A stretch of DNA of 28,578 nucleotides from Neisseria sicca 4320 (GTDB lineage: Bacteria > Pseudomonadota > Gammaproteobacteria > Burkholderiales > Neisseriaceae), in the NCBI RefSeq assembly GCF_000193735.1, contig NZ_AEPF01000050.1, positions 1 to 28,578 of the forward strand, in the 5' to 3' direction. The number at the start of each line of letters is the position of its first letter. Positions within the stretch are counted from its first letter, which is position 1. The position numbers were made by a program, and so were the translations under genes. Of the stretch, positions 16,537 to 24,074 are shown piece by piece. The notes below the pieces were generated by a model. It saw only the letters and a program-made list of their open reading frames with translations, had not been told where the DNA came from and did no database searches.

Positions 16537-16641
16537 TTATTTGCCCAGCAGTTCGATGCTGCAAGCTACTTTGCCGACACGCATTTCGGCTGTGCCTGAA
16601 CAGCGCCTGCAGACCAATTTTTGCGGCTCGTTATTCATCAT
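16537..16641 (-). CDS. 34-residue cysteine-containing peptide
   Basis: The frame reads MMNNEPQKLVCRRCSGTAEM then RVGKVACSIELLGK. It begins after an AAGGA ribosome site eight bases upstream of the first ATG. C-x-x-C at 11-14 and a third Cys at 27 suggest a small zinc-binding or redox peptide, but no fourth ligand is present. It lies directly after the broken gene at 16666-17595 on the same strand and could be part of the same transcript. I do not recognise a family, and its short length means chance cannot be excluded. Confidence 0.4.
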   Translation of the reverse strand: MMNNEPQKLVCRRCSGTAEMRVGKVACSIELLGK

Positions 16642-16665
16642 GTTGATAGTCCTTAAAATTTATTT

Positions 16666-17595
16666 TTAAGTTTTTTCATCTGATTTTTGAGGTTGATTTG
16701 TATCGCTTTGTTTAGGCACTAAAATTAGCTCAATTTTTAGATTTTCGGGGTCTTTGAGTTTTACCTCATATTTATCATTAACCCAAACAAAGGAATGCGT
16801 AATAAGGTCGGCAATAGTTTCCTGTTTTTTGAGTTGGGAAGCTTCAGTTGGCGAATCACGTCTTCTAGAGGTGTCGTACCGCTTACCTCATAGCTAGTTG
16901 TTTCTTTATTATTAAGGAGATTCTGCGACGAAGGTTTGCTTTTTGATCGTTTTATTGGTTCTTCTATGAACACAGTGCTTATACTCTTCAAGAATATTGA
17001 AAAAAGGAAATATATTGATGCAGTTATCCAATAGATAATTAGTTCTCTATCGCTTATTTTTTTATTTCTTCCAATTCCTCTTTGTTTAGATTAAAGAATT
17101 GAGGGAAATAATACAAAAGTGTAATAAAAGATACTAACAATAGTAACACCGAGCCTGAGTTTGCTATTGTAGAACCAGCTCTCTTAAACAAAAGATAGCT
17201 ACCAAACTTTATGTGTATTTTTTTAATTTATCTAACTTGCCGGGAATTTCATCACTTATTATTTTATTATCAAGATTGCTTGTTACGGTTAATTGTTTTT
17301 CTTTTTTGAATAACTTTTTAATTATATTAAAAAATATGGGAAGGATAGTAGATAAAATAGTTAGGAAAGAAAAGAATATTATTGATGAAATAATATAAAT
17401 TTTTAAATTTACTAAAAATTCATCACTTTGTATAATGTGGTTAGCAAGAGTATCTATAAATCTTTGTTGTGTTGCTCTGCTTGGTAACAAAGCGGTTATG
17501 AATGCAGTCAATCCAAGTAATAAGGTTTGCATGCCATATTCTAAAAAATCATTTCGTAAGGTTTTACAAAATTCTTTGCGTTTGGAATTGGGCAT
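16666..17595 (-). pseudogene. Membrane protein gene with CorC-like C-terminus, broken at three A-tracts
   Basis: The first frame (17595 to 17209) encodes MPNSKRKEFCKTLRNDFLEY with two TM segments and ends in KLKKYT. Adding one base in the seven-A tract (17218-17224) continues into IHIKFGSYLLFKRAG, another TM (SVLLLLVSFITLLYYFPQFF) and NLNKEELEEIKK, then stop. Adding one base in the next seven-A tract (17057-17063) continues ISDRELIIYWITASIYFLFS (fourth TM) to SGTTPLEDVIRQL. One base in the six-A tract (16825-16830) continues QETIADLITHSFVWVNDKYE to LILVPKQS and the stop at 16666. The total, 930+3 bases, is exactly 311 codons (310 residues). The last part matches the CorC domain of the neighbouring CNNM protein. 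Decayed gene, slippage-dependent gene or homopolymer sequencing errors are all possible. Confidence 0.65.
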
Positions 17596-17645
17596 TTTAC
17601 TATCTATCCTTTTAAATTATTTATTAATAACTTATTAATAGGTTA

Positions 17646-17684
17646 AGGTCGTCTGAAAACGGTTTTGAGGTTTTCAGACGACCT
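17646..17684 (-). terminator. DUS-pair terminator after the NYN-domain gene
   Basis: AGGTCGTCTGAA (17646-17657) and TTCAGACGACCT (17673-17684) with extra AA/TT pairs form a stem of about 15 bp, 50 bp past the stop of the NYN gene. Confidence 0.75.
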
Positions 17685-17734
17685 CTTCAGATTGTGCAGC
17701 AGATTATCCTTGTCCTTCAAACCTATGGCTTGGC

Positions 17735-18907
17735 TTAGCCTTTGGCGGTAAAGCGTTTGTTGATGCGCAGGCGTTCGCCGCGGCCGGCTTTTTTGATTTC
17801 CAGCCAGTCGGTGTAGATGGCGTGGATGAGGTGGTTTATGGTTTCAAAGCCGTATTGCTGCGGGTCGGTACCTTCTGCGGTCAGTTGCTTGGAGACGTCA
17901 CTCAAACGCGCCCAGCCTTGTTCGTCGGCGTGTGTATCGACTGCCTGCTGTACGGCGGGGATAACGCGGGTTACGGGCAGTTTGCTGCTTTTGGCGGCTG
18001 GTTCGGGTTTGGCAGGTGTCGGTTGCACGCTATCTGCCGTTGGGCTTGGTGCGGTGTTTTCGTTTTTGGTTTGGTTGGTTTTTTTGCCGCGCGTTTTGCG
18101 TTTTTGCGCGGTGTTGGGGTCGTCTGAAACGGTTTCTTCTGCTTGATGGGTTGCTACCGGGTTTTCAGACGACCTCTCAGTCAGCTTGTCGGCGGATTTG
18201 CGGCGGCGGACTTGGAGTTGGTTGTTGTCGGTGCGGTGTTCGAAGATGTCGAAGGATTTGATGAGGTCGGAGAGTTTGCCGTAGCCGTACAGCCTTGAGT
18301 CGAAATCGGGATTGATTTTGCTGATGTAGCTGCCGATGGGGCCGAGGTTTGCCCAGCCGAGGTCGTCGGCGTTTTCGCGCACGGCGCGTTTGAGCAGGGA
18401 CAGTGCGTCAGGGGCGGCGGCGGGGTTGTTCTTGCCGTTGTTCTTCTCTTTTTCTTGGCGTTGTTTTTCGGGGCGGAAGATTTCGGTGTAGATGAATTTG
18501 TCGCAGGCTTTGCGGAAGGCTTCGGGCGTTTTCTTCTCGCCGAAACCGTACACGGTCAGCCCGCTTTCGCGCAGGCGGCTTGCCAGGCGGGTGAAGTCGG
18601 AATCGCTGGATACGATGCAGAAGCCGTCGAAATTGCCGCTGTACAGTAAGTCCATCGCATCGATGACCAACGCCATATCGGTGGCGTTTTTGCCTTTGGT
18701 GTAGGCAAATTGTTGGACGGGGATGATGGCGTGGGGCAGGAGGGCGGCTTTCCATTTGGAAAGGCCGTGGCTCCAGTCGCCGTAGATGCGTTTGACGCTG
18801 GCGATGCCGTATTTGGCAACTTCTTCGAGCAGGCGGTCGATGATGTCGGCGGGGGCGTTGTCTGCGTCGATAAGGACGGCGAGTTTTTTGTTTGCCAATG
18901 TGGTCAT
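17735..18907 (-). CDS. NYN (LabA/MARF1-like) RNase-fold protein with two LOTUS domains
   Basis: The 390-residue protein begins with a NYN/PIN-like nuclease domain (about 5-145): acidic residues D14 and D16 in VLIDADN, D77 in NATD, and D102/D104 in SSDSDF are those expected to bind metal for RNA cleavage. Two OST-HTH/LOTUS domains follow: about 165-235 (LGWANLGPIGSYISKINPDF, GYGKLSDLIKSF) and about 318-388 (QGWARLSDVSKQL, QYGFETINHLIHAIY). LOTUS domains bind RNA, including G-quadruplex RNA. The linker is rich in Lys, Thr and Pro and carries an inverted uptake-sequence pair. The start has a GGAG site. Target RNA unknown. Confidence 0.88.
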   Translation of the reverse strand: MTTLANKKLAVLIDADNAPADIIDRLLEEVAKYGIASVKRIYGDWSHGLSKWKAALLPHAIIPVQQFAYTKGKNATDMALVIDAMDLLYSGNFDGFCIVSSDSDFTRLASRLRESGLTVYGFGEKKTPEAFRKACDKFIYTEIFRPEKQRQEKEKNNGKNNPAAAPDALSLLKRAVRENADDLGWANLGPIGSYISKINPDFDSRLYGYGKLSDLIKSFDIFEHRTDNNQLQVRRRKSADKLTERSSENPVATHQAEETVSDDPNTAQKRKTRGKKTNQTKNENTAPSPTADSVQPTPAKPEPAAKSSKLPVTRVIPAVQQAVDTHADEQGWARLSDVSKQLTAEGTDPQQYGFETINHLIHAIYTDWLEIKKAGRGERLRINKRFTAKG

Positions 18908-18935
18908 GGGGACTCCGTGGTGTTCATGTCAGTCG

Positions 18936-18947
18936 AGGTCGTCTGAA
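18936..18947 (+). other. Single DNA uptake sequence upstream of the NYN gene
   Basis: An exact AGGTCGTCTGAA about 30 bp upstream of the NYN start codon, unpaired. Confidence 0.8.
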
Positions 18948-18997
18948 AAATTTTCGAATCTATTCAATTAATTTCAGATATTGCCTTTTGTTTCAAG

Positions 18998-19672
18998 TTA
19001 CTTGTTCAGCACTTCTCTCAAGGGTATAAATTGTAATATTACAAAAAATAAAACTAGATATAATACGAATAACATGACAATAAATGAAATCTTTCCTTTG
19101 TATCTGTTGAATATCTTATTTGCAAAATCAAAATAGTTCATTACTGCAAGACCGAATGACAGACAAACAAAGAAAAATCCTATTAAATATCCATACCATT
19201 GCCCTATCTTTATTCCAATAGCTGATGCTGTTAATAATAAAATGACTGGAGATAAGCCTCTCGAAAAATCCAATATATTCTTGATTATTTCGTCGAATTC
19301 CTTATTTTTTAGTTTTACATCCCAATATAGCAATTCAAAAAATTTTTTAGATTGTTCATTTATTTTTTCAATATCCTCTTCGCCATTTTGTTGTTCACTG
19401 ACTAAAAATTTAAATATATTTTCAGCTTCATTTAATCTGGCAATCTCTTCTTTTAAACGATTATTATATTCATCTCTACTTTTCCAATTGTTATATTTTT
19501 TTAGATATTTATTAGATAATTTTAATTCATTTTGAGAATTTTTCCTTAGCCTATCTTTTAATTCAGCAATATAATTTTCATTATTTTTAATTTCTTTATC
19601 TTGAGATTTAAGCAATTCCTCTATAAATTTATTTAGTACTTCAAAATCATGTCCTTGATTATTTATTTTCAT
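18998..19672 (-). CDS. Hypothetical coiled-coil membrane protein
   Basis: The 224-residue protein has a long charged N-terminal half (about 1-130) with strong coiled-coil character (KEIKNNENYIAELKDRLRKN; RLKEEIARLNEAENIFKFL), then about three TM segments: LSPVILLLTASAIGIKIG, YLIGFFFVCLSFGLAVMNYF and ISFIVMLFVLYLVLFFVILQ. No known domain is recognised. Codon use is very AT-rich compared with mdh and the NYN gene on either side, suggesting lateral transfer. The ribosome site is weak (GGACTAAAAT before ATG). A signalling or filamentous membrane role is possible but not supported by motifs. Confidence 0.6.
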   Translation of the reverse strand: MKINNQGHDFEVLNKFIEELLKSQDKEIKNNENYIAELKDRLRKNSQNELKLSNKYLKKYNNWKSRDEYNNRLKEEIARLNEAENIFKFLVSEQQNGEEDIEKINEQSKKFFELLYWDVKLKNKEFDEIIKNILDFSRGLSPVILLLTASAIGIKIGQWYGYLIGFFFVCLSFGLAVMNYFDFANKIFNRYKGKISFIVMLFVLYLVLFFVILQFIPLREVLNK

Positions 19673-19765
19673 ATTTTAGTCCAATAACGAAATTAATTTT
19701 ACAATTAGAATATAAGAGGAATTTTTGAGAATGACGATTATGAATATTAGTTGTTTTAAGATTAA

Positions 19766-19797
19766 AGGTCGTCTGAAAACCGGTTTTCAGACGACCT
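19766..19797 (-). terminator. DUS-pair terminator after mdh
   Basis: AGGTCGTCTGAAAACC and its complement GGTTTTCAGACGACCT form a perfect 16-bp inverted repeat with no spacer, just past the mdh stop. Confidence 0.8.
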
Positions 19798-19803
19798 CGA
19801 TTT

Positions 19804-20790
19804 TTAGAGCATATCTTGTATGGCGGCGCGTTCTTCTTCCAGCTCCGCCAGTGTCGCGGCGATGCGTTGGCGGCTGAACTCATCCGACAAGTCCAAGCCT
19901 TGGACGATGCGGTAGCTGCCTGCGTCGCAAATAACGGGGAAACCGAAAATCAAACCTTCGGGGATGCCGTAAGAGCCGTCGGAAGGGACGCCCATCGTTA
20001 TCCATTTGCCGCTGCTGCCGAGCAGCCAGTCGCGCAGGTGGTAGATGGCGGCATTCGCGGCGGAGGCGGCGGACGACGAACCGCGCGCGGCGATGATGGC
20101 GGCACCGCGTCCGGCGATTTTCGGCATGAAGACTTCGGTGTTCCAATCGGGTTCGGTAATCATGTCTTGGACGGATTCGCCGTTGCTGGTGGCGTAGCGG
20201 TAGTCGGCGTACATGGTCGGGCTGTGGTTGCCCCAGACACACATTTGCTCGATGGAAGGAATCGGGCGGTTGATTTTCTCGGCGACTTGGCTGACGGCGC
20301 GGTGGTGGTCGAGACGCATCAGCGCGGTGAAGTTTTCCGGCGGGATGTCGGGCGCGGATTTCATGGCGATGTAGGCGTTTGTGTTGGCGGGGTTGCCGAC
20401 GACGAGGACCTTAACGTTGCGGTTTGCAACTTTGTTCAACGCCGCGCCTTGTACTTTGAAAATTTCAGCGTTGGCATGCAGCAGGTCTGCGCGCTCCATG
20501 CCTTGCGTACGCGGGCGCGCACCGATCAAGAGGGCGATGTCGGCATCTTTGAAGGCGATTTCGGGGTCGTCTGTGGCGAAGATGTCGGCAAGGAGCGGGA
20601 AAGCGCAATCCTGCATTTCCATAATCACGCCGCGCAATGCCTGCTGCGCCTGTGGCAGATCGAGCAGTTGCAGGATAACGGGTTGGTCGCGTCCGAGCAT
20701 AATGCCGCCGGCGATACGGAACAGGGTCGCATAGGCAATTTGCCCTGCGGCGCCGGTAACGGCGATGCGGACGGGGGGCTTAAGCGTCAT
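19804..20790 (-). CDS. mdh: NAD-dependent malate dehydrogenase
   Basis: The enzyme interconverts malate and oxaloacetate in the TCA cycle. The 328 residues are the usual length of the cytosolic-type MDH found in beta-proteobacteria. The Rossmann motif VTGAAGQIAY is at 11-20, the substrate loop GARPRTQGMERADLL near 90-105, VVGNPANTNA near 130, the substrate arginine region RLDHHRAVSQ near 160 and the catalytic histidine in WGNHSPTMYAD near 185. The start follows a strong AAAGGA site and a TATAAT box. It is flanked by uptake-pair terminators on both sides, so it is monocistronic. Confidence 0.96.
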   Translation of the reverse strand: MTLKPPVRIAVTGAAGQIAYATLFRIAGGIMLGRDQPVILQLLDLPQAQQALRGVIMEMQDCAFPLLADIFATDDPEIAFKDADIALLIGARPRTQGMERADLLHANAEIFKVQGAALNKVANRNVKVLVVGNPANTNAYIAMKSAPDIPPENFTALMRLDHHRAVSQVAEKINRPIPSIEQMCVWGNHSPTMYADYRYATSNGESVQDMITEPDWNTEVFMPKIAGRGAAIIAARGSSSAASAANAAIYHLRDWLLGSSGKWITMGVPSDGSYGIPEGLIFGFPVICDAGSYRIVQGLDLSDEFSRQRIAATLAELEEERAAIQDML

Positions 20791-20829
20791 ATTTTTCCTT
20801 TTGAAGTCGTTGTTTTACTTGGTTTGCGG

Positions 20830-20835
20830 ATTATA
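20830..20835 (-). promoter_or_regulatory. Candidate -10 box for mdh
   Basis: A perfect TATAAT on the minus strand, 40 bp before the mdh start. The -35 region is weak (TTCATT with a 19-bp spacer). Confidence 0.4.
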
Positions 20836-20861
20836 ACAGCATTGAGTATTAGAGAATGAAA

Positions 20862-20899
20862 AGGTCGTCTGAAACTGGGAATAGATTTTCAGACGACCT
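20862..20899 (-). terminator. DUS-pair terminator after the FAD dehydrogenase gene
   Basis: AAAGGTCGTCTGAAA and TTTTCAGACGACCTTTT arms form a stem of about 15 bp with a 14-nt loop, between the dehydrogenase stop and the mdh promoter. Confidence 0.8.
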
Positions 20900-20929
20900 T
20901 TTCGATTTTGGCAAATACTGAAATATTGC

Positions 20930-22297
20930 TTACGGCAGGAGTTTGCCCGGATTCATGATGTTGTGCGGATCAAGCTGGGCTTTGATGGCGCGCATCAGGG
21001 CGATTTCGGACGGGGTGCGGACGCTGGGGAGCCAGTGTTTCTTGATGGTGCCGATACCGTGTTCCGCCGCGATGGTACCGTGGCAGGCGAGGATGTGTTC
21101 ATAGACGATGGTGTTGACGGCATCTTCGTAGCGGTAGGCTTCGTTGCTCAAGACGTCGGGCAGGAAGGTGTTGTAATGCAGGCTGCCGTCGCCCAAATGT
21201 CCGAAGCAGACAATTTGTATACCCGGAAAACGGGTTTTCAAGGCGGGGGCGCATTGACGGACAAAGGCGGCGACTTGGGCGATTGGGACGGCGATATCGT
21301 GTTTGATACTGGTGCCGAGCTTGCGCTGAGAGGCGGAAATGTTTTCACGCAGCGTCCACAGGTCGAGGCGTTCTTGTTCAGACTGCGCGATGATGCTGTT
21401 TTCTTGGCCGTTTTGATAGAGAAACTCGGCAAGTTTTTCATCGAGCCCGGCATCGGGAACAGAGTCGGTCAGTTCGAGCAGAACGTGCCAGTTTGCATCG
21501 GTCGGCTGTTTCAGATGACTGAATTCGGAAGACAATGCCAAAGCGTAGCGGCTGATCAGCTCGAAACTGGTGAGGCGTTCGGCAAAATGCCCTTGTACCG
21601 CAGTCAAAAGTTGTACGGCAGATTCGATGTCGTCCAAACCTACCCATGCGGTGGCTGTGGTTTGCGGGCGGGCGAAGAGCTTGAGCGTGGCGGCGGTAAT
21701 GATGCCGAGCGTGCCTTCGCTTCCGATAAAGAGGTGGCGCAGGTCGTAGCCGGTGGTATTTTTGTGCAGCGGTTGGAGATGGGAAACAAGTTCGCCATTG
21801 GGCAGGACGACTTCCAAGCCTAATACCAAGTCGCGCATACTGCCGTAACGTAAAACGTTTAATCCGCCGGCGTTGCAGGCGATATTGCCGCCGATTTCGC
21901 ACGAACCTTCGCTGGCAAGACTGAGGGGAAACAGCCTGCCTGCTTCGGCTGCCGCTTTTTGGACGTTTTGCAGGATTGCGCCCGCCTCGACCGTGATGCT
22001 GTTGTCGGCAAGGTTGATTTCGCGGATGCGGTTGATTTTGAAAAGATTGAGCAGTACGCCGCCGGAAGCTACCGCCGCGCCGCACAAACCGGTATTGCCG
22101 CCCTGCGGGGTAACGGGGATACGGTGTTCAAAACAAAACCGCATGATTTTTTGTACATTTTCTATCGAATGCGGTTGCAAAATAATATCTGGGTCGGAAA
22201 CAAAACGGCGACGTTGGTCATTTAATAAGGCTGGTGTGGCTTCGATGATTTCAGCAGGAGAAAGAAATTCAAGAAAACGGTCGTACAGATTGGACAT
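20930..22297 (-). CDS. FAD-binding 2-hydroxyacid dehydrogenase (GlcD/D-lactate dehydrogenase type)
   Basis: Members oxidise D-2-hydroxyacids (D-lactate, glycolate or 2-hydroxyglutarate) and pass electrons to a quinone or other acceptor. The 455 residues contain the FAD-binding domain (about 35-215: PVTPQGGNTGLCG at 61-73, GEIG-type loop EIGGNIACNAGG, IGSEGTLGIITAATLKL) and the FAD-oxidase C domain (about 215-455: CFGHLGDGSLHYN and AAEHGIGTIKKHWLP with the metal or substrate histidines, then the terminal DPHNIMNPGKLLP). No iron-sulfur domain is fused. Substrate cannot be decided from motifs. A TATAAT box at 22333-22338 is a likely -10. Confidence 0.88.
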   Translation of the reverse strand: MSNLYDRFLEFLSPAEIIEATPALLNDQRRRFVSDPDIILQPHSIENVQKIMRFCFEHRIPVTPQGGNTGLCGAAVASGGVLLNLFKINRIREINLADNSITVEAGAILQNVQKAAAEAGRLFPLSLASEGSCEIGGNIACNAGGLNVLRYGSMRDLVLGLEVVLPNGELVSHLQPLHKNTTGYDLRHLFIGSEGTLGIITAATLKLFARPQTTATAWVGLDDIESAVQLLTAVQGHFAERLTSFELISRYALALSSEFSHLKQPTDANWHVLLELTDSVPDAGLDEKLAEFLYQNGQENSIIAQSEQERLDLWTLRENISASQRKLGTSIKHDIAVPIAQVAAFVRQCAPALKTRFPGIQIVCFGHLGDGSLHYNTFLPDVLSNEAYRYEDAVNTIVYEHILACHGTIAAEHGIGTIKKHWLPSVRTPSEIALMRAIKAQLDPHNIMNPGKLLP

Positions 22298-22367
22298 GGC
22301 AGGAGGCAGGAATGGTTTATATGTGTACGGGAATTATATAGTGGATAAAGGGCGCGAAAAACGGTAA

Positions 22368-22379
22368 AGGTCGTCTGAA
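22368..22379 (+). other. Single DNA uptake sequence
   Basis: An exact AGGTCGTCTGAA immediately beside the lipoprotein-gene terminator; unpaired. Confidence 0.8.
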
Positions 22380-22384
22380 AAATA

Positions 22385-22418
22385 AAAAAAGCAGGATACA
22401 ATCGTATCCTGCTTTTTT
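22385..22418 (-). terminator. Rho-independent terminator of the lipoprotein gene
   Basis: GCAGGATAC (22391-22399) and GTATCCTGC (22404-22412) form a perfect 9-bp stem with a four-base loop, extended by A6/T6. It is not DUS-based and ends 13 bp past the stop codon. Confidence 0.85.
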
Positions 22419-22431
22419 AACTGTAAAAATA

Positions 22432-22746
22432 TTATTTTGCAGCAGAAGCGGCAGAGGCTGCAGCAGATGCAGCGTCTTGAGCTGCTTCGGCGGCGTTATG
22501 TGCAGCGGATGCAGCGGCATTATGTGCAGCGGATGCCGCGGCAGCTTCAGTGACAGATTCAGTAACGGCAGCTTCGGTAGCGGCGGATGCAGCAGCAGAA
22601 GCAGCTTCGGTAGCGGCAACAGCAGCATCAGAAGCTGCTTCAGATGCAGCAACAGCAGCTTCAGAAGCAGCTTCGGTTGCAGTTTTTTGACCACAAGCGG
22701 CAAGAGCCAAAGAGAACAGAGCAGCAGCAATCAGGGATTTTTTCAT
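22432..22746 (-). CDS. Alanine-rich low-complexity lipoprotein
   Basis: The 104-residue precursor has a type II signal peptide with lipobox LAAC and lipidated C18 (MKKSLIAAALFSLALAACGQ). The mature chain is about half Ala with Ser, Glu, Thr and Asp (ASEAAVAASEAASDAAVAAT) and a short tandem SAAHNAAA repeat encoded by a roughly 24-bp DNA repeat (about 22490-22537). It ends in Lys and is likely a long helix on the outer membrane or in the periplasm. The start has an AAGG site and its own terminator follows. I do not know its function; small Ala-rich lipoproteins occur in several Neisseria. Confidence 0.8.
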   Translation of the reverse strand: MKKSLIAAALFSLALAACGQKTATEAASEAAVAASEAASDAAVAATEAASAAASAATEAAVTESVTEAAAASAAHNAAASAAHNAAEAAQDAASAAASAASAAK

Positions 22747-22759
22747 TTTGAGAACCTTC

Positions 22760-22775
22760 TTTAAATCGATTTAAA
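22760..22775. promoter_or_regulatory. Perfect 16-bp palindrome before the lipoprotein gene
   Basis: TTTAAATCGATTTAAA lies 14 bp before the start codon, just upstream of the ribosome site. Upstream of it, AACGG-attaata-CCGTT forms another small dyad (22792-22808 region). Either could be an operator or mRNA 5' structure. Confidence 0.35.
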
Positions 22776-23319
22776 CAAAAAACGGAACAACTGAAACGGT
22801 ATTAATCCGTTCCATTTAGAGTAAAAATTCATTGCTGAATTTCCTGCATTATGCACGACAGGATGGATCGGTGCAACGGTACAGACGAATTAGTAATTTT
22901 TTAGTAACTTCTAATCAATCCCGGATGGTCTGAAATAGGTAATAAAACCAATCAGCACAACTTGCCGTCGAAAGTATATTCAAGATTGGAATTATCTTAA
23001 AATTCTATTTATTTCATACATTTATATATAAATGAATAGTGTATTCCCAATAGTTCGGATATTTCTGTCCAATAGCGCAGACCCATTACGTATAAAGACA
23101 GAAGTTGCGAAAAAGCTACATTAATTTAAATATTATTAAAATTTACACCATTAATCATATTTAGTAAATATATGTTGGAATTTATTTGATAAAGTTAAAT
23201 TTTGAATATTATTATGAATTTCCGTTTAAGACGGTACTGTGATAAAATATTTTGGATTTGTTGGCAGAAGGTTGTCAATAAAGCCTATTTTGATAAACAG
23301 TCATGATTAAGGATAAAAA
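22776..23319. other. AT-rich intergenic region without a gene
   Basis: About 540 bp between the divergent lipoprotein and slyD genes. I see no convincing open frame, repeat or RNA gene. A TAAAAT (about 23243-23248) with TG upstream could be the slyD -10. The very low GC suggests old foreign or decayed DNA, or a complex promoter region. Confidence 0.5.
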
Positions 23320-23799
23320 ATGGCTATTGAAAAAAATTCCGTGGTTTCGCTTCACTATGAAATGTACGATGCAGACAACCAACTGCTGGACAAAACCGAA
23401 GAACCCATCGTCTATCTGCACGGCGGATATGACGGCATTTTCCCTTTGGTGGAAGAAGCTTTGCACGGGAAAAATGTCGGCGATACAGTTGAAGTAGCGC
23501 TGTCTCCCGATGATGCGTTCGGCGAGCAAGATCCTAGCTTGGTGCGCATTGAAGATGTCAACGCATTCCCTGTCGATGTGGAAGTAGGCATGATGTTTGA
23601 AGCTGATGATCCTGAAACCGGCGATGTCTTGATTTACCGCGTAACCGACGTTGCAGACGGCAAAGCCGTAGTTGACGGCAACCATCCGCTTGCCGGCATG
23701 AAAATTTTGTTTAAAGCAACGGTTGACGGTGTACGCGATGCGACTGAAGAAGAAATCGCGCACGGCCACGTTCACGGCCTGCACGGTCATCATCACTAA
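23320..23799 (+). CDS. slyD: FKBP-type prolyl isomerase, SlyD
   Basis: SlyD is a cytoplasmic peptidyl-prolyl cis-trans isomerase and chaperone that also binds nickel and other metals. The 159 residues show the FKBP core split by the chaperone 'insert-in-flap' domain: LHYEMYDADNQLLDKTEE and LHGGYDGIFPLVEEALHG form the first half, the insert runs about 70-125, and DGNHPLAGMKILFKATV the second half. The His-rich tail HGHVHGLHGHHH is the metal-binding end, shorter than in E. coli. The start follows an AAGGAT site. It stands alone, with an uptake-pair terminator behind. Confidence 0.95.
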   Translation: MAIEKNSVVSLHYEMYDADNQLLDKTEEPIVYLHGGYDGIFPLVEEALHGKNVGDTVEVALSPDDAFGEQDPSLVRIEDVNAFPVDVEVGMMFEADDPETGDVLIYRVTDVADGKAVVDGNHPLAGMKILFKATVDGVRDATEEEIAHGHVHGLHGHHH

Positions 23800-23820
23800 A
23801 TAATTAATTTTAAGGATAAA

Positions 23821-23864
23821 AGGTCGTCTGAAAGCAGGATTGGGTTTCTGTTTTCAGACGACCT
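23821..23864 (+). terminator. DUS-pair terminator after slyD
   Basis: AAAAGGTCGTCTGAAA and TTTTCAGACGACCTTTTT arms (uptake copies 23821-23832 and 23853-23864) form a stem of about 15 bp with a T-run, 20 bp past the slyD stop. Confidence 0.8.
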
Positions 23865-24024
23865 TTTTATATCCTGCAAACCCATACCCAAATATAGCTG
23901 GAACATTCCGACAACCATCAAAATCAAGCTGCTTCCCTATCGCCTAAAAATTTTGGGATAAGTCAAACTAAGCAGGGAAATCTGGGTCTGAAGGTTTGTT
24001 TTCTCTGAATTATGGGAAACATTC

Positions 24025-24045
24025 AATCTTATTTATATTAAGATT
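24025..24045 (+). promoter_or_regulatory. Candidate operator upstream of malQ-glgB
   Basis: AATCTTA and TAAGATT are perfect 7-bp inverted repeats with a 7-bp TTTATAT spacer, ending 29 bp before the start codon in the likely promoter or leader. The regulator is unknown. Confidence 0.35.
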
Positions 24046-24074
24046 CGGTTTATTGTAAACAGGCGAATTGTGTC